From Clostridium lacusfryxellense (GTDB lineage Bacteria > Bacillota > Clostridia > Clostridiales > Clostridiaceae), in NCBI RefSeq assembly GCF_018861735.1, contig NZ_JAHLEB010000021.1, positions 17,683 through 81,682 on the forward strand: a DNA stretch of 64,000 nucleotides, read 5' to 3'. Below the pieces are notes generated by a model. That model saw nothing but the letters and a program-made list of their open reading frames with translations. It did not search any database and was not told where the DNA came from. Shown in pieces: positions 16,391-27,332 of this stretch. Position 1 is the first letter of the stretch, and each line of letters opens with the position of its first letter. The position numbers and the translations under genes are program-made.

Positions 16391-17361
16391 GAGATATCCC
16401 CCTGTATTGATTTCTTTATTTTTAACTCTTTAGGTGTAATCATTCCAACTACTTCATGATTGTCTTTTTCAACAATTATGTAGTCAATGTCTCCTGTAAG
16501 GAAATATGTTAGCAACTTTTGCAAATCTATATTTTCATTAACTCTTATGTCGCCATTCTTTTCTTTTAATTCAAAAGGAATCATTACGTCCCTTGCATGT
16601 AAGAACTTAAGCTTTTGGAGAATGTCCTCTGAGGAAACCAAATTTGAAACAAATTCATTAGCTGGATTAAATAATATATTTCGCGGAGTATCAAATTGTT
16701 GCACTGCCCCTTTATCCATTATAATTACTTTGTCCCCTAATTTAAAAGCTTCATTTACATCATGAGTCACAAAAAGTATTGTCTTATTTAGTTCCTTTTG
16801 AATTTTTAAGATTTCATCTTGAAGATTTAACCTTGTTATGGCATCTAATGCTCCAAAAGGTTCATCCATCAGCATAATCTCAGGATCAGCAGCCATAGCT
16901 CTTGCTATACCAACTCTTTGCTGTTGGCCTCCTGATAATTGTCTTGGATATCTTTTTTTATATTCCTTAGAAGGAATTTTCATTAGATCAAGTAGTGCAT
17001 CAACTCTTTGAGATGTATCTTTTTTATTCCACTTTAAAATATTTGGAACAGTCGCGATATTTTCCGCAACTGTCATATGAGGAAACAACCCCACCTGCTG
17101 AATTACATATCCAATCTTTTGTCTATGTTTTTCTGCAGGCAATTTTTTTATATTTTCGCCAAAGAATAATATTTCCCCCGAGCTTAATTCGTGAATTCTA
17201 TTAATCATTTTCAAAAGCGTAGTCTTACCTGAGCCAGAAGTCCCGAGAATTGTTATAAAACTACCTTCCTCTATGCTAGCACTTACATCAGTTACAGCAT
17301 ATTGCTCTGAACTAGAAAATTTTTTACTTACTTTATCAAACTCAATTGCTATTCTTTTCAA
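16387..17361 (-). CDS. OpuC-type ABC transporter ATP-binding protein with C-terminal CBS-like region
   Basis: This 324-residue ATPase has Walker A GTSGSGKTT near 36, signature LSGGQQQRVGIARA, Walker B IMLMDEPFGALD and H-loop VTHD. The final 90 residues (from HARDVMIP) form a single CBS-like module (DYIIVEKDNHEVVGMITPKEL). In OpuA/OpuC relatives CBS modules sense ionic strength. The start is a TTG at 17359-17361 with GGGAGG 7 bases upstream. It is the third gene of a four-gene operon. Confidence 0.9.
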   Translation of the reverse strand: MKRIAIEFDKVSKKFSSSEQYAVTDVSASIEEGSFITILGTSGSGKTTLLKMINRIHELSSGEILFFGENIKKLPAEKHRQKIGYVIQQVGLFPHMTVAENIATVPNILKWNKKDTSQRVDALLDLMKIPSKEYKKRYPRQLSGGQQQRVGIARAMAADPEIMLMDEPFGALDAITRLNLQDEILKIQKELNKTILFVTHDVNEAFKLGDKVIIMDKGAVQQFDTPRNILFNPANEFVSNLVSSEDILQKLKFLHARDVMIPFELKEKNGDIRVNENIDLQKLLTYFLTGDIDYIIVEKDNHEVVGMITPKELKIKKSIQGDIS

Positions 17362-17393
17362 AGTCTATGCCTCCCTCATTTTAATTTCTAATT

Positions 17394-18329
17394 TTATTTT
17401 TCTAAATTAGATTCATAAAAATTCTTAGCTACTTCCGTGTACTCTTTTTTATCTATATCTACTTCTGCATTTAATTTTATTATTGTTTTATTATCAATTT
17501 TCTTTGTAACCTTATTTAAAATATCTTTAATATCCGGATTTGCCTCAAGAATATCTTGTTTTATAACTGGGGCTATATTATATGGTGGCCATACATGTTT
17601 ATCATCCTCAAGGATTACAAATTCCCCTTTACTTAATTGTCCTTCTGTTGTATATGCTACAGCAACATCTGCTTTATCATTGTGAAGGACATCATATTTG
17701 AGTCCATTATCATATATTTTTTCATTTTTAAATTTGAAATCTCCATAAGTCTTTATAAGCGCTGGAAGACCATCTGTTCTTTCATTAAACTCACCTTGGG
17801 ATGCAAATCTTATTTTACCTGCATTTTTCTGAAGGTCACTTATAGTATGGATATTATATTGATCTGATGCTTTTTTCGAAATTACAAGCCCTTGCCCATC
17901 ATTTGCAGAAGATGGTTCAAGCCAAATCAATTTAAATTTTTCTTTGTACTTTGCCGCAACCTCATCATAAACTTCTTTTGAATCAAACTTTGGCTCCTGC
18001 TTTAATATTGAAATTAAGCCAGTACCAGTATATTCTGGGTAGAAATCTATATCCCCGTTTATCAGTGATGTATGAACTACTGCACTACTAAGATTAAATT
18101 TCCTCTCAATTGTGTACCCTTCCTTTTCTAGAGCGACTGCATATAATTCACCTAAAATTAAAGATTCAGTAAAATCTTTAGATCCAACTTTTATTGTAGG
18201 TTTACCATTTAAGACGTTTGTTTTTGCATCTTTAAATGTGCTTTTTTTCGAACAACCAGTTAAAACTGAAACTGCAACTAATGTCGTTAATATAGAAATT
18301 ATAACTATGCTTTTAATTTTTTTATTCAA
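17394..18329 (-). CDS. OpuC-type osmoprotectant-binding lipoprotein
   Basis: This 311-residue substrate-binding protein has a lipoprotein signal peptide ending in the lipobox VLTGC near residue 26. The mature part contains VGSKDFTESLILGEL and DFYPEYTGTGL, signatures of the OpuBC/OpuCC/ProX-like quaternary-amine family. The start is a TTG (18327-18329) with GGGAGAG 8 bases upstream. It lies between the two genes for the permease and ATPase partners, in the same operon. Confidence 0.9.
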   Translation of the reverse strand: MNKKIKSIVIISILTTLVAVSVLTGCSKKSTFKDAKTNVLNGKPTIKVGSKDFTESLILGELYAVALEKEGYTIERKFNLSSAVVHTSLINGDIDFYPEYTGTGLISILKQEPKFDSKEVYDEVAAKYKEKFKLIWLEPSSANDGQGLVISKKASDQYNIHTISDLQKNAGKIRFASQGEFNERTDGLPALIKTYGDFKFKNEKIYDNGLKYDVLHNDKADVAVAYTTEGQLSKGEFVILEDDKHVWPPYNIAPVIKQDILEANPDIKDILNKVTKKIDNKTIIKLNAEVDIDKKEYTEVAKNFYESNLEK

Positions 18330-18356
18330 ATTTATTCACTCTCCCATTATAATATT

Positions 18357-18995
18357 TTAGTCTCTTTGATATTTTGTAATATTTTGCTGCACCATAAATA
18401 ACAACATTTCTGCTATAACAGAAAGTAATGCTACTGAGACTCCACCTACAATTAATATTCTAAAATCATTCATTCCAAGACCTGTGAAAATAAAATCTCC
18501 AAGACCTCCAGCTCCTATGTAAGATGCTAATGTAGCACTAGCAATTACTTCAACCGCTGAAGTTCTAACTCCTGTAATTATTAGAGGAAGAGCTAATGGT
18601 ATTTCAATTTTAATTAGCATTTTCTTGTAATCCATTCCCATCCCTTTAGCACTCTCAAGAACAGAAACATCAATATTTTTCATCCCTAAATACGTATTTA
18701 TAAGTATTGGAGGTATGGCTAAAACCACAAGTGCCACAAGTGCTGGAAGAAATCCAGTTCCAAGTATCGGCATAACCAGCACTAAGATAGCTAGACTTGG
18801 AATAACTCTAAAAAAATTAAATAAATTCATTATAGGTTGTGACGCCACAGTATATTTAGCACATAAAATCCCCAGTGGCACTGCTATAATAATACTTATT
18901 AAAATCGCCGCACCACTAATATAAGTATGAATCCTTACTGCTTCATAGTATTTATCAATGTGTTTTAATAGATAATCCAAAACCTCGGCAAACAT
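18357..18995 (-). CDS. OpuC-type ABC transporter permease, first gene of the operon
   Basis: This 212-residue protein has five or six membrane helices and the conserved loop ESAKGMGMDYKKMLIKIEIPLALPLI. It is homologous to the permease at 15752 and presumably forms a heterodimer with it. The ATG has AAAGGAT 8 bases upstream. About 200 AT-rich bases separate it from the galR terminator. I could not fix a promoter there with confidence. Confidence 0.88.
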   Translation of the reverse strand: MFAEVLDYLLKHIDKYYEAVRIHTYISGAAILISIIIAVPLGILCAKYTVASQPIMNLFNFFRVIPSLAILVLVMPILGTGFLPALVALVVLAIPPILINTYLGMKNIDVSVLESAKGMGMDYKKMLIKIEIPLALPLIITGVRTSAVEVIASATLASYIGAGGLGDFIFTGLGMNDFRILIVGGVSVALLSVIAEMLLFMVQQNITKYQRD

Positions 18996-19153
18996 CTACA
19001 TCTATCCTTTCTAACAATAAACTTTATCTTATAACTTTAACTTTTAATTAGACTAATTACAAGATTTTTTTTAATTAAAATAAAGTAAAAATATAGTCAT
19101 ACATATTAGTATATGATTATACTTTAAACTAATAACACTTAATTCAAAAAAAT

Positions 19154-19197
19154 AATAGTAGCCAATTTATATATACAACTATAAATTGGCTACTATT
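19154..19197 (-). terminator. Terminator of the galR-like gene
   Basis: Seventeen-base arms (19154-19170 and 19181-19197, AATAGTAGCCAATTTAT) pair perfectly. On the minus strand a U-rich run follows from the A-run 19146-19152. It lies 7 bases after the stop. Confidence 0.88.
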
Positions 19198-19203
19198 TAT
19201 TTA

Positions 19204-20250
<1,047 letters not shown>

Positions 20251-20275
20251 CTAAAAACTTGTTTTTTAACTTAGA

Positions 20276-20311
20276 TTAAAAGAGTGAATTATATTTAATC
20301 CACTCTTTTAA
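20276..20311 (-). terminator. Hairpin between galT and the galR-like gene
   Basis: TTAAAAGAGTG (20276-20286) and CACTCTTTTAA (20301-20311) pair perfectly. The U-tract on the minus strand is weak, so it may be a partial terminator or an mRNA stabiliser. Confidence 0.6.
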
Positions 20312-20332
20312 GTATATCTTTTATATGATTTT

Positions 20333-21844
20333 TTATAAACTATTTAAGAATTTATTAAAGGCTAGTATTCCATTTTCATCCCATTTAAATACACCAGAAT
20401 GTTCTAGAACCTCTGAAAAAATCATACCTATTTCATCTCTTAAAATTCCATCTACATTTGTTTCATTTATATCTGAATATTTCTTTGCTAATACTAGTGC
20501 CCAATCTTTATGTTTTTTAAGTTGGGCGTTATTGTCCAATTCATATATCTTACTTTTATTTATTAAGTAATAACTAAGTCCCTTAATTTCTGTTTTAAGT
20601 CTTGCAGGTAAAACAGCAAGTCCCATAACTTCTATAAGACCAATATTTTCTTTCTTAATATGATGTAATTCTTGATGAGGATGAAAAATTCCATCTGGGT
20701 GCTCCTGTGAAGTTCTGTTATTTCTTAGAACTAAGTCTATCTCATAATCATCCCCTCGTCTCCTTGCTATTGGTGTTATTGTATTATGTGGTACATCACC
20801 TGTAAATGCTTCTATATTAACACTCTCATCAGAATACTTCTTCCAACATTTTAAAATATAATCTGCGAAATTGATAAGTGTATCTTTATCTGTTCCACTT
20901 ATTCTAACAACACTCATAGGCCATTTAACTCTTCCAAGTGTTACTCCTTCAAAACCTTCTACATGAAATTCTTCCTCAACTTTTGCCTTTGCCATAGCAA
21001 ACTCATACTGTCCACCTTGAAAATGATCATGACTTAGTATAGATCCACCAACAATTGGAAGGTCAGCATTGGAGCCTATAATATAATGTGGAAACTTTCC
21101 AGTAAAATCTAATAATCTTTTAAATGTTTCTTTACATATTTTCATTGGAACATGTTCACCATTTAGAACTATACAATGCTCGTTATAATAAACATATGGA
21201 GAATACTGAATAAACCATTCCTCAGAATTCAATTCAACAGGTATTATTCTATGATTACCTCTAGCTGGGTGATTTACTCTACCAGCATAACCCTCATTTT
21301 CTTTACATAGCAAACACAATGGATAATCACTTGACTTTAAGTTCTTAGCCATAGCAATAGCCTTAGGATCCTTTTCAGGTTTAGATAAATTAATCGTAAT
21401 ATCAATATCACCATACTTAGTATGGGATTTCCACTTTAGATCCTTTTGTACTCTATCCCATCTTATATAATTTGAATTAATACTCAAACCATAATAATAA
21501 TCCGTTGCTTTACTAGGGCTATCATCATAAATCCTATTAAATTCCCTTATTATTTCAGATGGTCTTCCTATTAGGCAAGCCATTATTTTAGTATCGAATA
21601 GATCTCTAGAAACTATGCCATTGTCCTCTATTCTTTTATTTGAGTAAGCCCAATCAATTATATTATCTAAAGCTGGTTGTAATTCATATTCTTTATTTTC
21701 AATTAATATACTTGAAATCTCGTCTAAAGATAAAACTTCTAATATCCTGTTTTTTGTATAAATGAGATCTTCGGATGTTATTAAATGCTTTTGAATTGCA
21801 TAATAAAGTATCTTTTGAACCTCTATAGAAATATTTACTTCCAT
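20333..21844 (-). CDS. galT: UDP-glucose-hexose-1-phosphate uridylyltransferase (class II GalT)
   Basis: About 503 residues from MEVNISIEVQK. The ATG at 21842-21844 follows GAGGAGG, so the frame to 21859 is not used. Class II GalT of Firmicutes is about 490-510 residues and differs from the short E. coli type. Typical stretches are NHPARGNHRIIPVEL, GSILSHDHFQGG and EHPDGIFHPHQELHHIKKENIGLIE. It exchanges UMP between UDP-glucose and galactose-1-phosphate in the Leloir pathway. It follows galK by 63 bases. Confidence 0.93.
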   Translation of the reverse strand: MEVNISIEVQKILYYAIQKHLITSEDLIYTKNRILEVLSLDEISSILIENKEYELQPALDNIIDWAYSNKRIEDNGIVSRDLFDTKIMACLIGRPSEIIREFNRIYDDSPSKATDYYYGLSINSNYIRWDRVQKDLKWKSHTKYGDIDITINLSKPEKDPKAIAMAKNLKSSDYPLCLLCKENEGYAGRVNHPARGNHRIIPVELNSEEWFIQYSPYVYYNEHCIVLNGEHVPMKICKETFKRLLDFTGKFPHYIIGSNADLPIVGGSILSHDHFQGGQYEFAMAKAKVEEEFHVEGFEGVTLGRVKWPMSVVRISGTDKDTLINFADYILKCWKKYSDESVNIEAFTGDVPHNTITPIARRRGDDYEIDLVLRNNRTSQEHPDGIFHPHQELHHIKKENIGLIEVMGLAVLPARLKTEIKGLSYYLINKSKIYELDNNAQLKKHKDWALVLAKKYSDINETNVDGILRDEIGMIFSEVLEHSGVFKWDENGILAFNKFLNSL

Positions 21845-21907
21845 TTCCAACCTCCTCATAGTTAAATTATTATCTTCGATGTTGTTAAATAATAATTTTC
21901 GATATTC

Positions 21908-23068
21908 CTAAAGTTTTCTTGCACCATCACCTATTTGGGCTACATAAAAGACTGCCTCGTGTCCTATCTTTGTTTTATACTCATCCCCAACTTTTTTAAT
22001 AAAATCATCTACAAATTCATCTTTAACAATACTAACGCTGCATCCACCGAAACCTGCTCCAGTCATTCTTGATCCAATTACCCCAGGCATTCTCCATGCA
22101 ATTTCAACTAGAGTATCAAGTTCTATTCCTGTAACTTCGTAGTCATCCCTTAGTGATACATGTGATGCATTCATAAGCTTTCCAAATAATTCTATATCTT
22201 TATTTTCAAGAGCTTTTACAGCCTTTAAAGTTCTTTGATTTTCATAAATAGCATGTTTTGCACGTCTAGCATTAACTTCATTTTTAATAAGATGTCTATT
22301 TTTCTCAAACTCCTCTTCATTTAGTTCACATAGAGAATTTATATGAAGTTCAGTTTTCAAATCTTTAAGAGCAGTCTCGCATTCAGATCTTCTTTCATTA
22401 TATTTAGAATCAGCAAGGCCTCTTCTTTTATTTGTGTTCGCTATAACTATAGATGCTCCATCAAGCTTGATGCTTGAATATTGATATTTTAATGTGTTTG
22501 TATCTAAAAGTATTGCATTATCTTTTTTACCCATCCCTATAGCAAATTGATCCATAATACCACAATTTACACCTACAAATTGATTTTCAGCTATTTGACT
22601 AGCCTTAACAATATCAATCATACTAATATCAAAATTAAATAAATCTGCTAGAACAACCCCTGTAAGTACCTCAATTGATGCTGAAGAAGATAATCCTGCA
22701 CCATTAGGTATATTTCCATAAATTAATATATCAAATCCACTATCTATTTTCATTCCATTTTTTTCAAAAGCCCAAATTACTCCCTTAGGATAATTCGCCC
22801 AATCGTGTTCTTTGTTGTACACCATCTCATCTATATCTATTTCCATTATTCCTAGCTCGTCAAAGTTTTCAGAATAAAATCTAATCTTTTTATCATTTCT
22901 CTTTTTAGTTAAAGCATAGGTTCCAAAAGTTAATGCACATGGGAAAACATTACCTCCGTTATAATCTGTATGTTCTCCAATTAGATTCACTCTTCCTGGC
23001 GCAAAAAAAACCTTTTCTGAATCTTCACCATAAACTCTCTTAAACATATCTTTTAACTTGTTGATCAT
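21908..23068 (-). CDS. galK: Galactokinase
   Basis: This 386-residue GHMP kinase phosphorylates galactose at C1. Signatures are GRVNLIGEHTDYNGG (about 25-39), the ATP loop GAGLSSSAS near 122 and GFGGCSVSI near 347. Length is normal for the family. GGGGG precedes the ATG. It is first in a galKT operon with a galR-type operator about 90 bases upstream of the start. Confidence 0.95.
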   Translation of the reverse strand: MINKLKDMFKRVYGEDSEKVFFAPGRVNLIGEHTDYNGGNVFPCALTFGTYALTKKRNDKKIRFYSENFDELGIMEIDIDEMVYNKEHDWANYPKGVIWAFEKNGMKIDSGFDILIYGNIPNGAGLSSSASIEVLTGVVLADLFNFDISMIDIVKASQIAENQFVGVNCGIMDQFAIGMGKKDNAILLDTNTLKYQYSSIKLDGASIVIANTNKRRGLADSKYNERRSECETALKDLKTELHINSLCELNEEEFEKNRHLIKNEVNARRAKHAIYENQRTLKAVKALENKDIELFGKLMNASHVSLRDDYEVTGIELDTLVEIAWRMPGVIGSRMTGAGFGGCSVSIVKDEFVDDFIKKVGDEYKTKIGHEAVFYVAQIGDGARKL

Positions 23069-23155
23069 ATTTTAACCCCCTATTTTTTATTATATTAATT
23101 TCTGATTAACTTCATATGTATAGGTTATCATTATTTTAGTAAAATTTCAATGTTT

Positions 23156-23175
23156 TTAGTAAATATTTTTACTAA
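23156..23175. promoter_or_regulatory. GalR-type operator upstream of galK
   Basis: TTAGTAAA (23156-23163) and TTTACTAA (23168-23175) form a perfect 8-bp inverted repeat with a 4-base spacer, the size and style of LacI-family operators. A second, imperfect half-site (TTTTAGTAAAA, 23135-23145) lies just downstream toward galK. I could not place a clear -10/-35 pair. Confidence 0.72.
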
Positions 23176-23268
23176 TTCTTAATATTTTTTTATAATCAGT
23201 CTAAAAGTTGATTATATGTTAATAAAGCAAATCCATATTAGATTTTTTATAGTTTAAAACATAAAAAA

Positions 23269-23297
23269 ATTGGCTTGTCTATTTACAACAAACCAAT
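23269..23297. terminator. Bidirectional hairpin downstream of the DUF7010-like gene
   Basis: ATTGGCTTGT (23269-23278) pairs with ACAAACCAAT (23288-23297) with one mismatch, flanked by A-run and T-run. It can terminate the minus-strand gene that ends at 23360. Confidence 0.7.
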
Positions 23298-23359
23298 AAT
23301 TTTTTATCCACAAAATCCTCCTTATTAATTATAATTTAGATTATTCAAGAGTGTTATTA

Positions 23360-23914
23360 TCACAAATTTACATTTAAATTCTTATTTAATGATTTATTTT
23401 CAACTATTAACCAAATACAAAATATAACTTCAAATAATATCATCACCAATGAAACTATAACTGCATTAAACATAATACCAATAATAAGAATCGTAAATGA
23501 TATAAGTACAGACATCACTGAATATGCTTTCGATTTATATAACCATCCAAAAGGCATTAAATGTGCTCCAAATATAATCGCCAGAACCATTACCATTTTA
23601 TCTGGTACCGTTGGATAAACCCACATAGCTATTAATATATAAAGGAATTGATTATATGAAAACAAAATCCCTAATTTATTTAAAGGATTATCCTTAGTTG
23701 AAAATTCTGCTTTTATTATCTTAGAAATCATATATGCTATTGGCACAAGTGGTGCTGTAAAACAGAATGTTAACAAATTTTTCATTAAAATATCCTTAAT
23801 CGGAAGTAACCATATAACCATAACAGCACACCAAATAATTACCGAGGCAATAATAAAATGTAATCCACGCTTACCCCTCTTAGCAATGTCTAATCTCAAT
23901 TCATCTAAATCCAT
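23360..23914 (-). CDS. Multi-pass membrane protein, possibly DUF7010-like
   Basis: About 184 residues beginning MDLDELRLDIAKRGKRGLHFI, then six hydrophobic segments with short loops. The ATG at 23912-23914 is chosen because GGGG lies about 7 bases upstream; earlier in-frame ATGs at 23932 and 23920 are possible. A short charged N-terminal helix followed by six membrane helices resembles small uncharacterised Firmicutes proteins (DUF7010, from memory). No function is known. It is monocistronic between galK and galM. Confidence 0.6.
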   Translation of the reverse strand: MDLDELRLDIAKRGKRGLHFIIASVIIWCAVMVIWLLPIKDILMKNLLTFCFTAPLVPIAYMISKIIKAEFSTKDNPLNKLGILFSYNQFLYILIAMWVYPTVPDKMVMVLAIIFGAHLMPFGWLYKSKAYSVMSVLISFTILIIGIMFNAVIVSLVMILFEVIFCIWLIVENKSLNKNLNVNL

Positions 23915-24121
23915 ATCCATCCCCCATTTCAAATGTAAATATCACCAAATTATCCCATGCATAATATAATTAACCTAATAATTCTTTATACATATTCATA
24001 CTATATTACACTTATATACCAATAATAACATATATAATGTATTATTATGATATTATTAAAAATTATAGGAAATGTCTTATTATCTTATCGACGTTTCGTA
24101 TAATAGTTTTAAAACAATAGA

Positions 24122-24157
24122 AAAAGCAGAAGCCTGTTTTAATAGCCTTCTGCTTTT
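24122..24157 (-). terminator. Terminator of galM
   Basis: AAAAGCAGAAG (24122-24132) and CTTCTGCTTTT (24147-24157) pair perfectly and lie 36 bases after the galM stop. Confidence 0.82.
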
Positions 24158-24192
24158 CCTATTGTTAAACTTTTTTCTATAGATGTTAAATT

Positions 24193-25245
24193 TTATTTGA
24201 CCGAAAATTTATATATAGTAATATGTTCGTACTTATCACCTTTTTTAAGAAGTGGTGAATAAAAATTATTATGGTGCATGGAATCAGGAAAATATTGTGT
24301 TTCAAGGCATAGTGCAGCTCTTTTTTCATAAGTAGCACCGCCTTTTCCTATTTCTAAACCGCTAAGAAAATTTGCTGAGTAGAACTGTACTCCTGGTTTT
24401 GTAGTATAAACCTCCATAATACGACCACTTTTCTCATCATAAACTTCAGCAGCTTTTTTAAGTTTTTTCCCTGTATCATTAATTACCCAATTATGGTCGA
24501 ATCCACTAGCCTGTACAATTTGCTGATAACTACTTGAGATATTCTCTCCAACATAAGTAAGTTTTCTAAAATCCATTGGAGTGTTTTCTACAGATGCTAT
24601 AACACCTGTAGGGATAGAATTTTCATCATTGATTGTAAATTTATCAGCATTAATCATTATTTTATGTTTTAAAACGTCTCCTGAGCCTTGTCCTGAAAGA
24701 TTAAAATAAGAATGGTTAGTAAGATTAACTATTGTATCCTTATCTGAAATCGCATTATATTCTATTTTAAATTCATTATCTTGCGTAACAGTAAACTTAA
24801 CTTTAACATTAAGATTTCCAGGGAATCCTTCTTCTACATCAACACTTAGATACGAAAATTCAATGCTTTCATTTGATCCATTTTCTGCTGGTTCTTCATT
24901 CCAAACTTTTTTATCAAATCCTACTATCCCACCATGCAGACTATTTTCACCTTCATTTTTAGGTACCTTATATTGAACTCCATTAATATCAAAGCTTGAT
25001 TTAGCAATTCTATTAGCAAATCGTCCAATTGTTGCTCCAAAGAAATACTTGTATTCTACATAGTCTTCTAATTTGTCATAACCTAATACTACATCATCAA
25101 ATTTGCCTTTACTATCTGGAACTTTTAAAGATACTAGTGTTCCTCCATAATTAGTAATTTCTGCAACCATACCTTTATCATTTTTAATTGTGAAAAGATA
25201 TACGGCTTTTCCATCTACTGTTCCAAAGTCTTTTTTTATACTCAT
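24193..25245 (-). CDS. galM: Aldose 1-epimerase (mutarotase)
   Basis: This 350-residue enzyme interconverts the alpha and beta anomers of aldoses. It has the family stretches GRFANRIA near 76, NEGENSLHGG near 96 with the conserved His, LTNHSYFNLSG with the catalytic His near 176, and a C-terminal CLETQYFPDS with the catalytic Glu. AGGAAG lies just before the ATG. It sits downstream of the pentose transport/tkt operon behind a terminator. It could serve galactose, xylose or arabinose released by glycosidases. Confidence 0.92.
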   Translation of the reverse strand: MSIKKDFGTVDGKAVYLFTIKNDKGMVAEITNYGGTLVSLKVPDSKGKFDDVVLGYDKLEDYVEYKYFFGATIGRFANRIAKSSFDINGVQYKVPKNEGENSLHGGIVGFDKKVWNEEPAENGSNESIEFSYLSVDVEEGFPGNLNVKVKFTVTQDNEFKIEYNAISDKDTIVNLTNHSYFNLSGQGSGDVLKHKIMINADKFTINDENSIPTGVIASVENTPMDFRKLTYVGENISSSYQQIVQASGFDHNWVINDTGKKLKKAAEVYDEKSGRIMEVYTTKPGVQFYSANFLSGLEIGKGGATYEKRAALCLETQYFPDSMHHNNFYSPLLKKGDKYEHITIYKFSVK

Positions 25246-25272
25246 AATTCACTCTTCCTTTCTCAAAAAAGA

Positions 25273-25300
25273 GTGGATGAAATTAAAATTAATAATCCAC
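25273..25300 (-). terminator. Terminator after transketolase
   Basis: GTGGAT (25273-25278) and ATCCAC (25295-25300) form a short stem. On the minus strand TCTTTTTT follows immediately. Confidence 0.65.
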
Positions 25301-25316
25301 CCACCGCTTTCTTTAA

Positions 25317-27299
25317 TTACTTGTTTTTTAAACTTAATACTGTATCAACAACATTCTTTACTGTAAATCCAAACTCTTCAAACAGAACTTCTGCTTTCCC
25401 TGATGCACCAAAGCTATCTATTGAAATTACCGCTCCATCAAGACCAACATATTTGTGCCAACCTAGCGATGTACCTGCTTCTACAGCAACTCTTTTTCTA
25501 ACACAATCTGGAATTACTGATTCTTTGTACTGAGCACTTTGAGACTCAAATAGTTCAAATGAAGGCATACTTACAACTCTTGCATCTATACCTATCTTCT
25601 TTAGTTCATCATAAGCATTATATATAAGTTCAACTTCCGAACCCGATGCAATCAAGATTACATCCGGAGTTTCTTTAGCTGAATCCTTCAGTATATATCC
25701 ACCCTTAAGAGCATCTTTTCCTGAACCCTCATATAATGGCAATGTCTGCCTTGTTAATACTAATGATACTGGTCCATTAGCCTTAGCTAAAGTATAGTAC
25801 CAACCAGCTGCAGCTTCTCTAGAATCCGCTGGTCTAAATACTGTCATATTAGGGGTAGCTCTTAGTGCTGCTAATTGCTCTATTGGTTCATGTGTAGGAC
25901 CATCTTCTCCAACTCCGATACTATCGTGAGTTAACACATAAGCTATTGGTAATTTCATTATAGCACTAAGTCTCATTGCACCCTTCATATAATCACTAAA
26001 TACGAAGAATGTTGATACAAATACTTTTAAACCACCATGTAGATATATACCATTCGCAATACCAGCCATAGCATGTTCACGTACTCCAAAATGTAGATTT
26101 GCTCCTGATCTATCTTCCGCTGAGAAATCTCCCATATCATTCATATAAGTTTTGTTTGAAGGAGCAAGATCTGCTGAACCTCCCATTATATTCGGAACAA
26201 GTTTTGTAAGTCTATTAATAAGAATTCCTGAAGATTGTCTTGTAGCCATTGGTTTATCAAAACTCCAAAAGCTTTCATCATTTAGTAAATCTGTAGCTAA
26301 TTCACCACTAAACCAAAGCTCCCATTCTTTTGCAAGTTCAGGGCATGCTATCTTATAATTTTCAAATAATTTATTCCAGCTATCTTCCTTAGATTTCGCC
26401 TCTTCATTAAATTCATCCATGTGTTTTTTTACTTCTTCTGGAACAGTGAACGGTTCATAATTAAATCCTAAGTTATCCTTTAAGGCAATTATATTATCTT
26501 CTCCAAGTGGCTCTCCATGAGCACCAGCTGTTCCTTGTTTTGCTAAACATCCAAATCCTATTATATTTTTCACTATAATAATAGTTGGTTTTTTCTCTTC
26601 CTTTTTAGCCAAAGTTATAGCCGCATTTATCTCTTGCATATTAGTTCCATCAGCAACTTTAATTACTTGCCAGTTATAAGCTTCATATCTTTTAGCAACG
26701 TCTTCGCGAAATGAAATGTCTGTGCTTCCTTCAATAGATATATTATTAGAATCATACATCATTATAAGTTTTCCAAGTCCTAACGTTCCTGCAAGTGATG
26801 ATGCCTCTGATGATATTCCCTCCATAAGGCAGCCATCACCAGCTATAACATAAGTATAATGATCTATTACCTTAAAATCTGGTTTGTTGAATTTTTCAGC
26901 AAGGTGCGATTCTGAAATTGCCATACCTACAGCATTACAAATTCCTTGTCCAAGTGGTCCTGTGGTAGTTTCAACTCCGTCTGTATGTTTATATTCTGGG
27001 TGGCCTGGAGTCTTACTTCCATATTGTCTAAATTGTTTAATATCTTCAACACTAAGATCGTATCCGAAAATATTAAGTAATGAATATATAAGCATGGAAC
27101 CATGTCCTGCTGATAATACAAATCTATCTCTATCTTCCCACATTGGATTCTTCGGATTGTGTTTCATTTGTTTTGCCCACAAAGTGTATGCCATAGGGGC
27201 ACAACCTAGAGGTAATCCTGGATGTCCAGAATTTGCTTTTTGAACACCTTCTGCTGAAAGTACTCTTATGGTGTTTATAGCTAAGTTATCTATATTCAT
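25317..27299 (-). CDS. tkt: Transketolase
   Basis: This 660-residue thiamine-diphosphate enzyme transfers two-carbon units between pentose and triose/hexose phosphates. The diphosphate motif GDGCLMEG starts near residue 154 and GSADLAPSNKTY near 376, and the catalytic region GVREHAMAGIANG lies near 401. CGGAGG precedes the ATG. The gene follows transaldolase by 33 bases. Its place at the end of the pentose ABC transporter operon links it to xylose and arabinose flux. Confidence 0.95.
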   Translation of the reverse strand: MNIDNLAINTIRVLSAEGVQKANSGHPGLPLGCAPMAYTLWAKQMKHNPKNPMWEDRDRFVLSAGHGSMLIYSLLNIFGYDLSVEDIKQFRQYGSKTPGHPEYKHTDGVETTTGPLGQGICNAVGMAISESHLAEKFNKPDFKVIDHYTYVIAGDGCLMEGISSEASSLAGTLGLGKLIMMYDSNNISIEGSTDISFREDVAKRYEAYNWQVIKVADGTNMQEINAAITLAKKEEKKPTIIIVKNIIGFGCLAKQGTAGAHGEPLGEDNIIALKDNLGFNYEPFTVPEEVKKHMDEFNEEAKSKEDSWNKLFENYKIACPELAKEWELWFSGELATDLLNDESFWSFDKPMATRQSSGILINRLTKLVPNIMGGSADLAPSNKTYMNDMGDFSAEDRSGANLHFGVREHAMAGIANGIYLHGGLKVFVSTFFVFSDYMKGAMRLSAIMKLPIAYVLTHDSIGVGEDGPTHEPIEQLAALRATPNMTVFRPADSREAAAGWYYTLAKANGPVSLVLTRQTLPLYEGSGKDALKGGYILKDSAKETPDVILIASGSEVELIYNAYDELKKIGIDARVVSMPSFELFESQSAQYKESVIPDCVRKRVAVEAGTSLGWHKYVGLDGAVISIDSFGASGKAEVLFEEFGFTVKNVVDTVLSLKNK

Positions 27300-27332
27300 G
27301 TATTTGCCTCCGATTTATTTGTTTTTTTAAAT

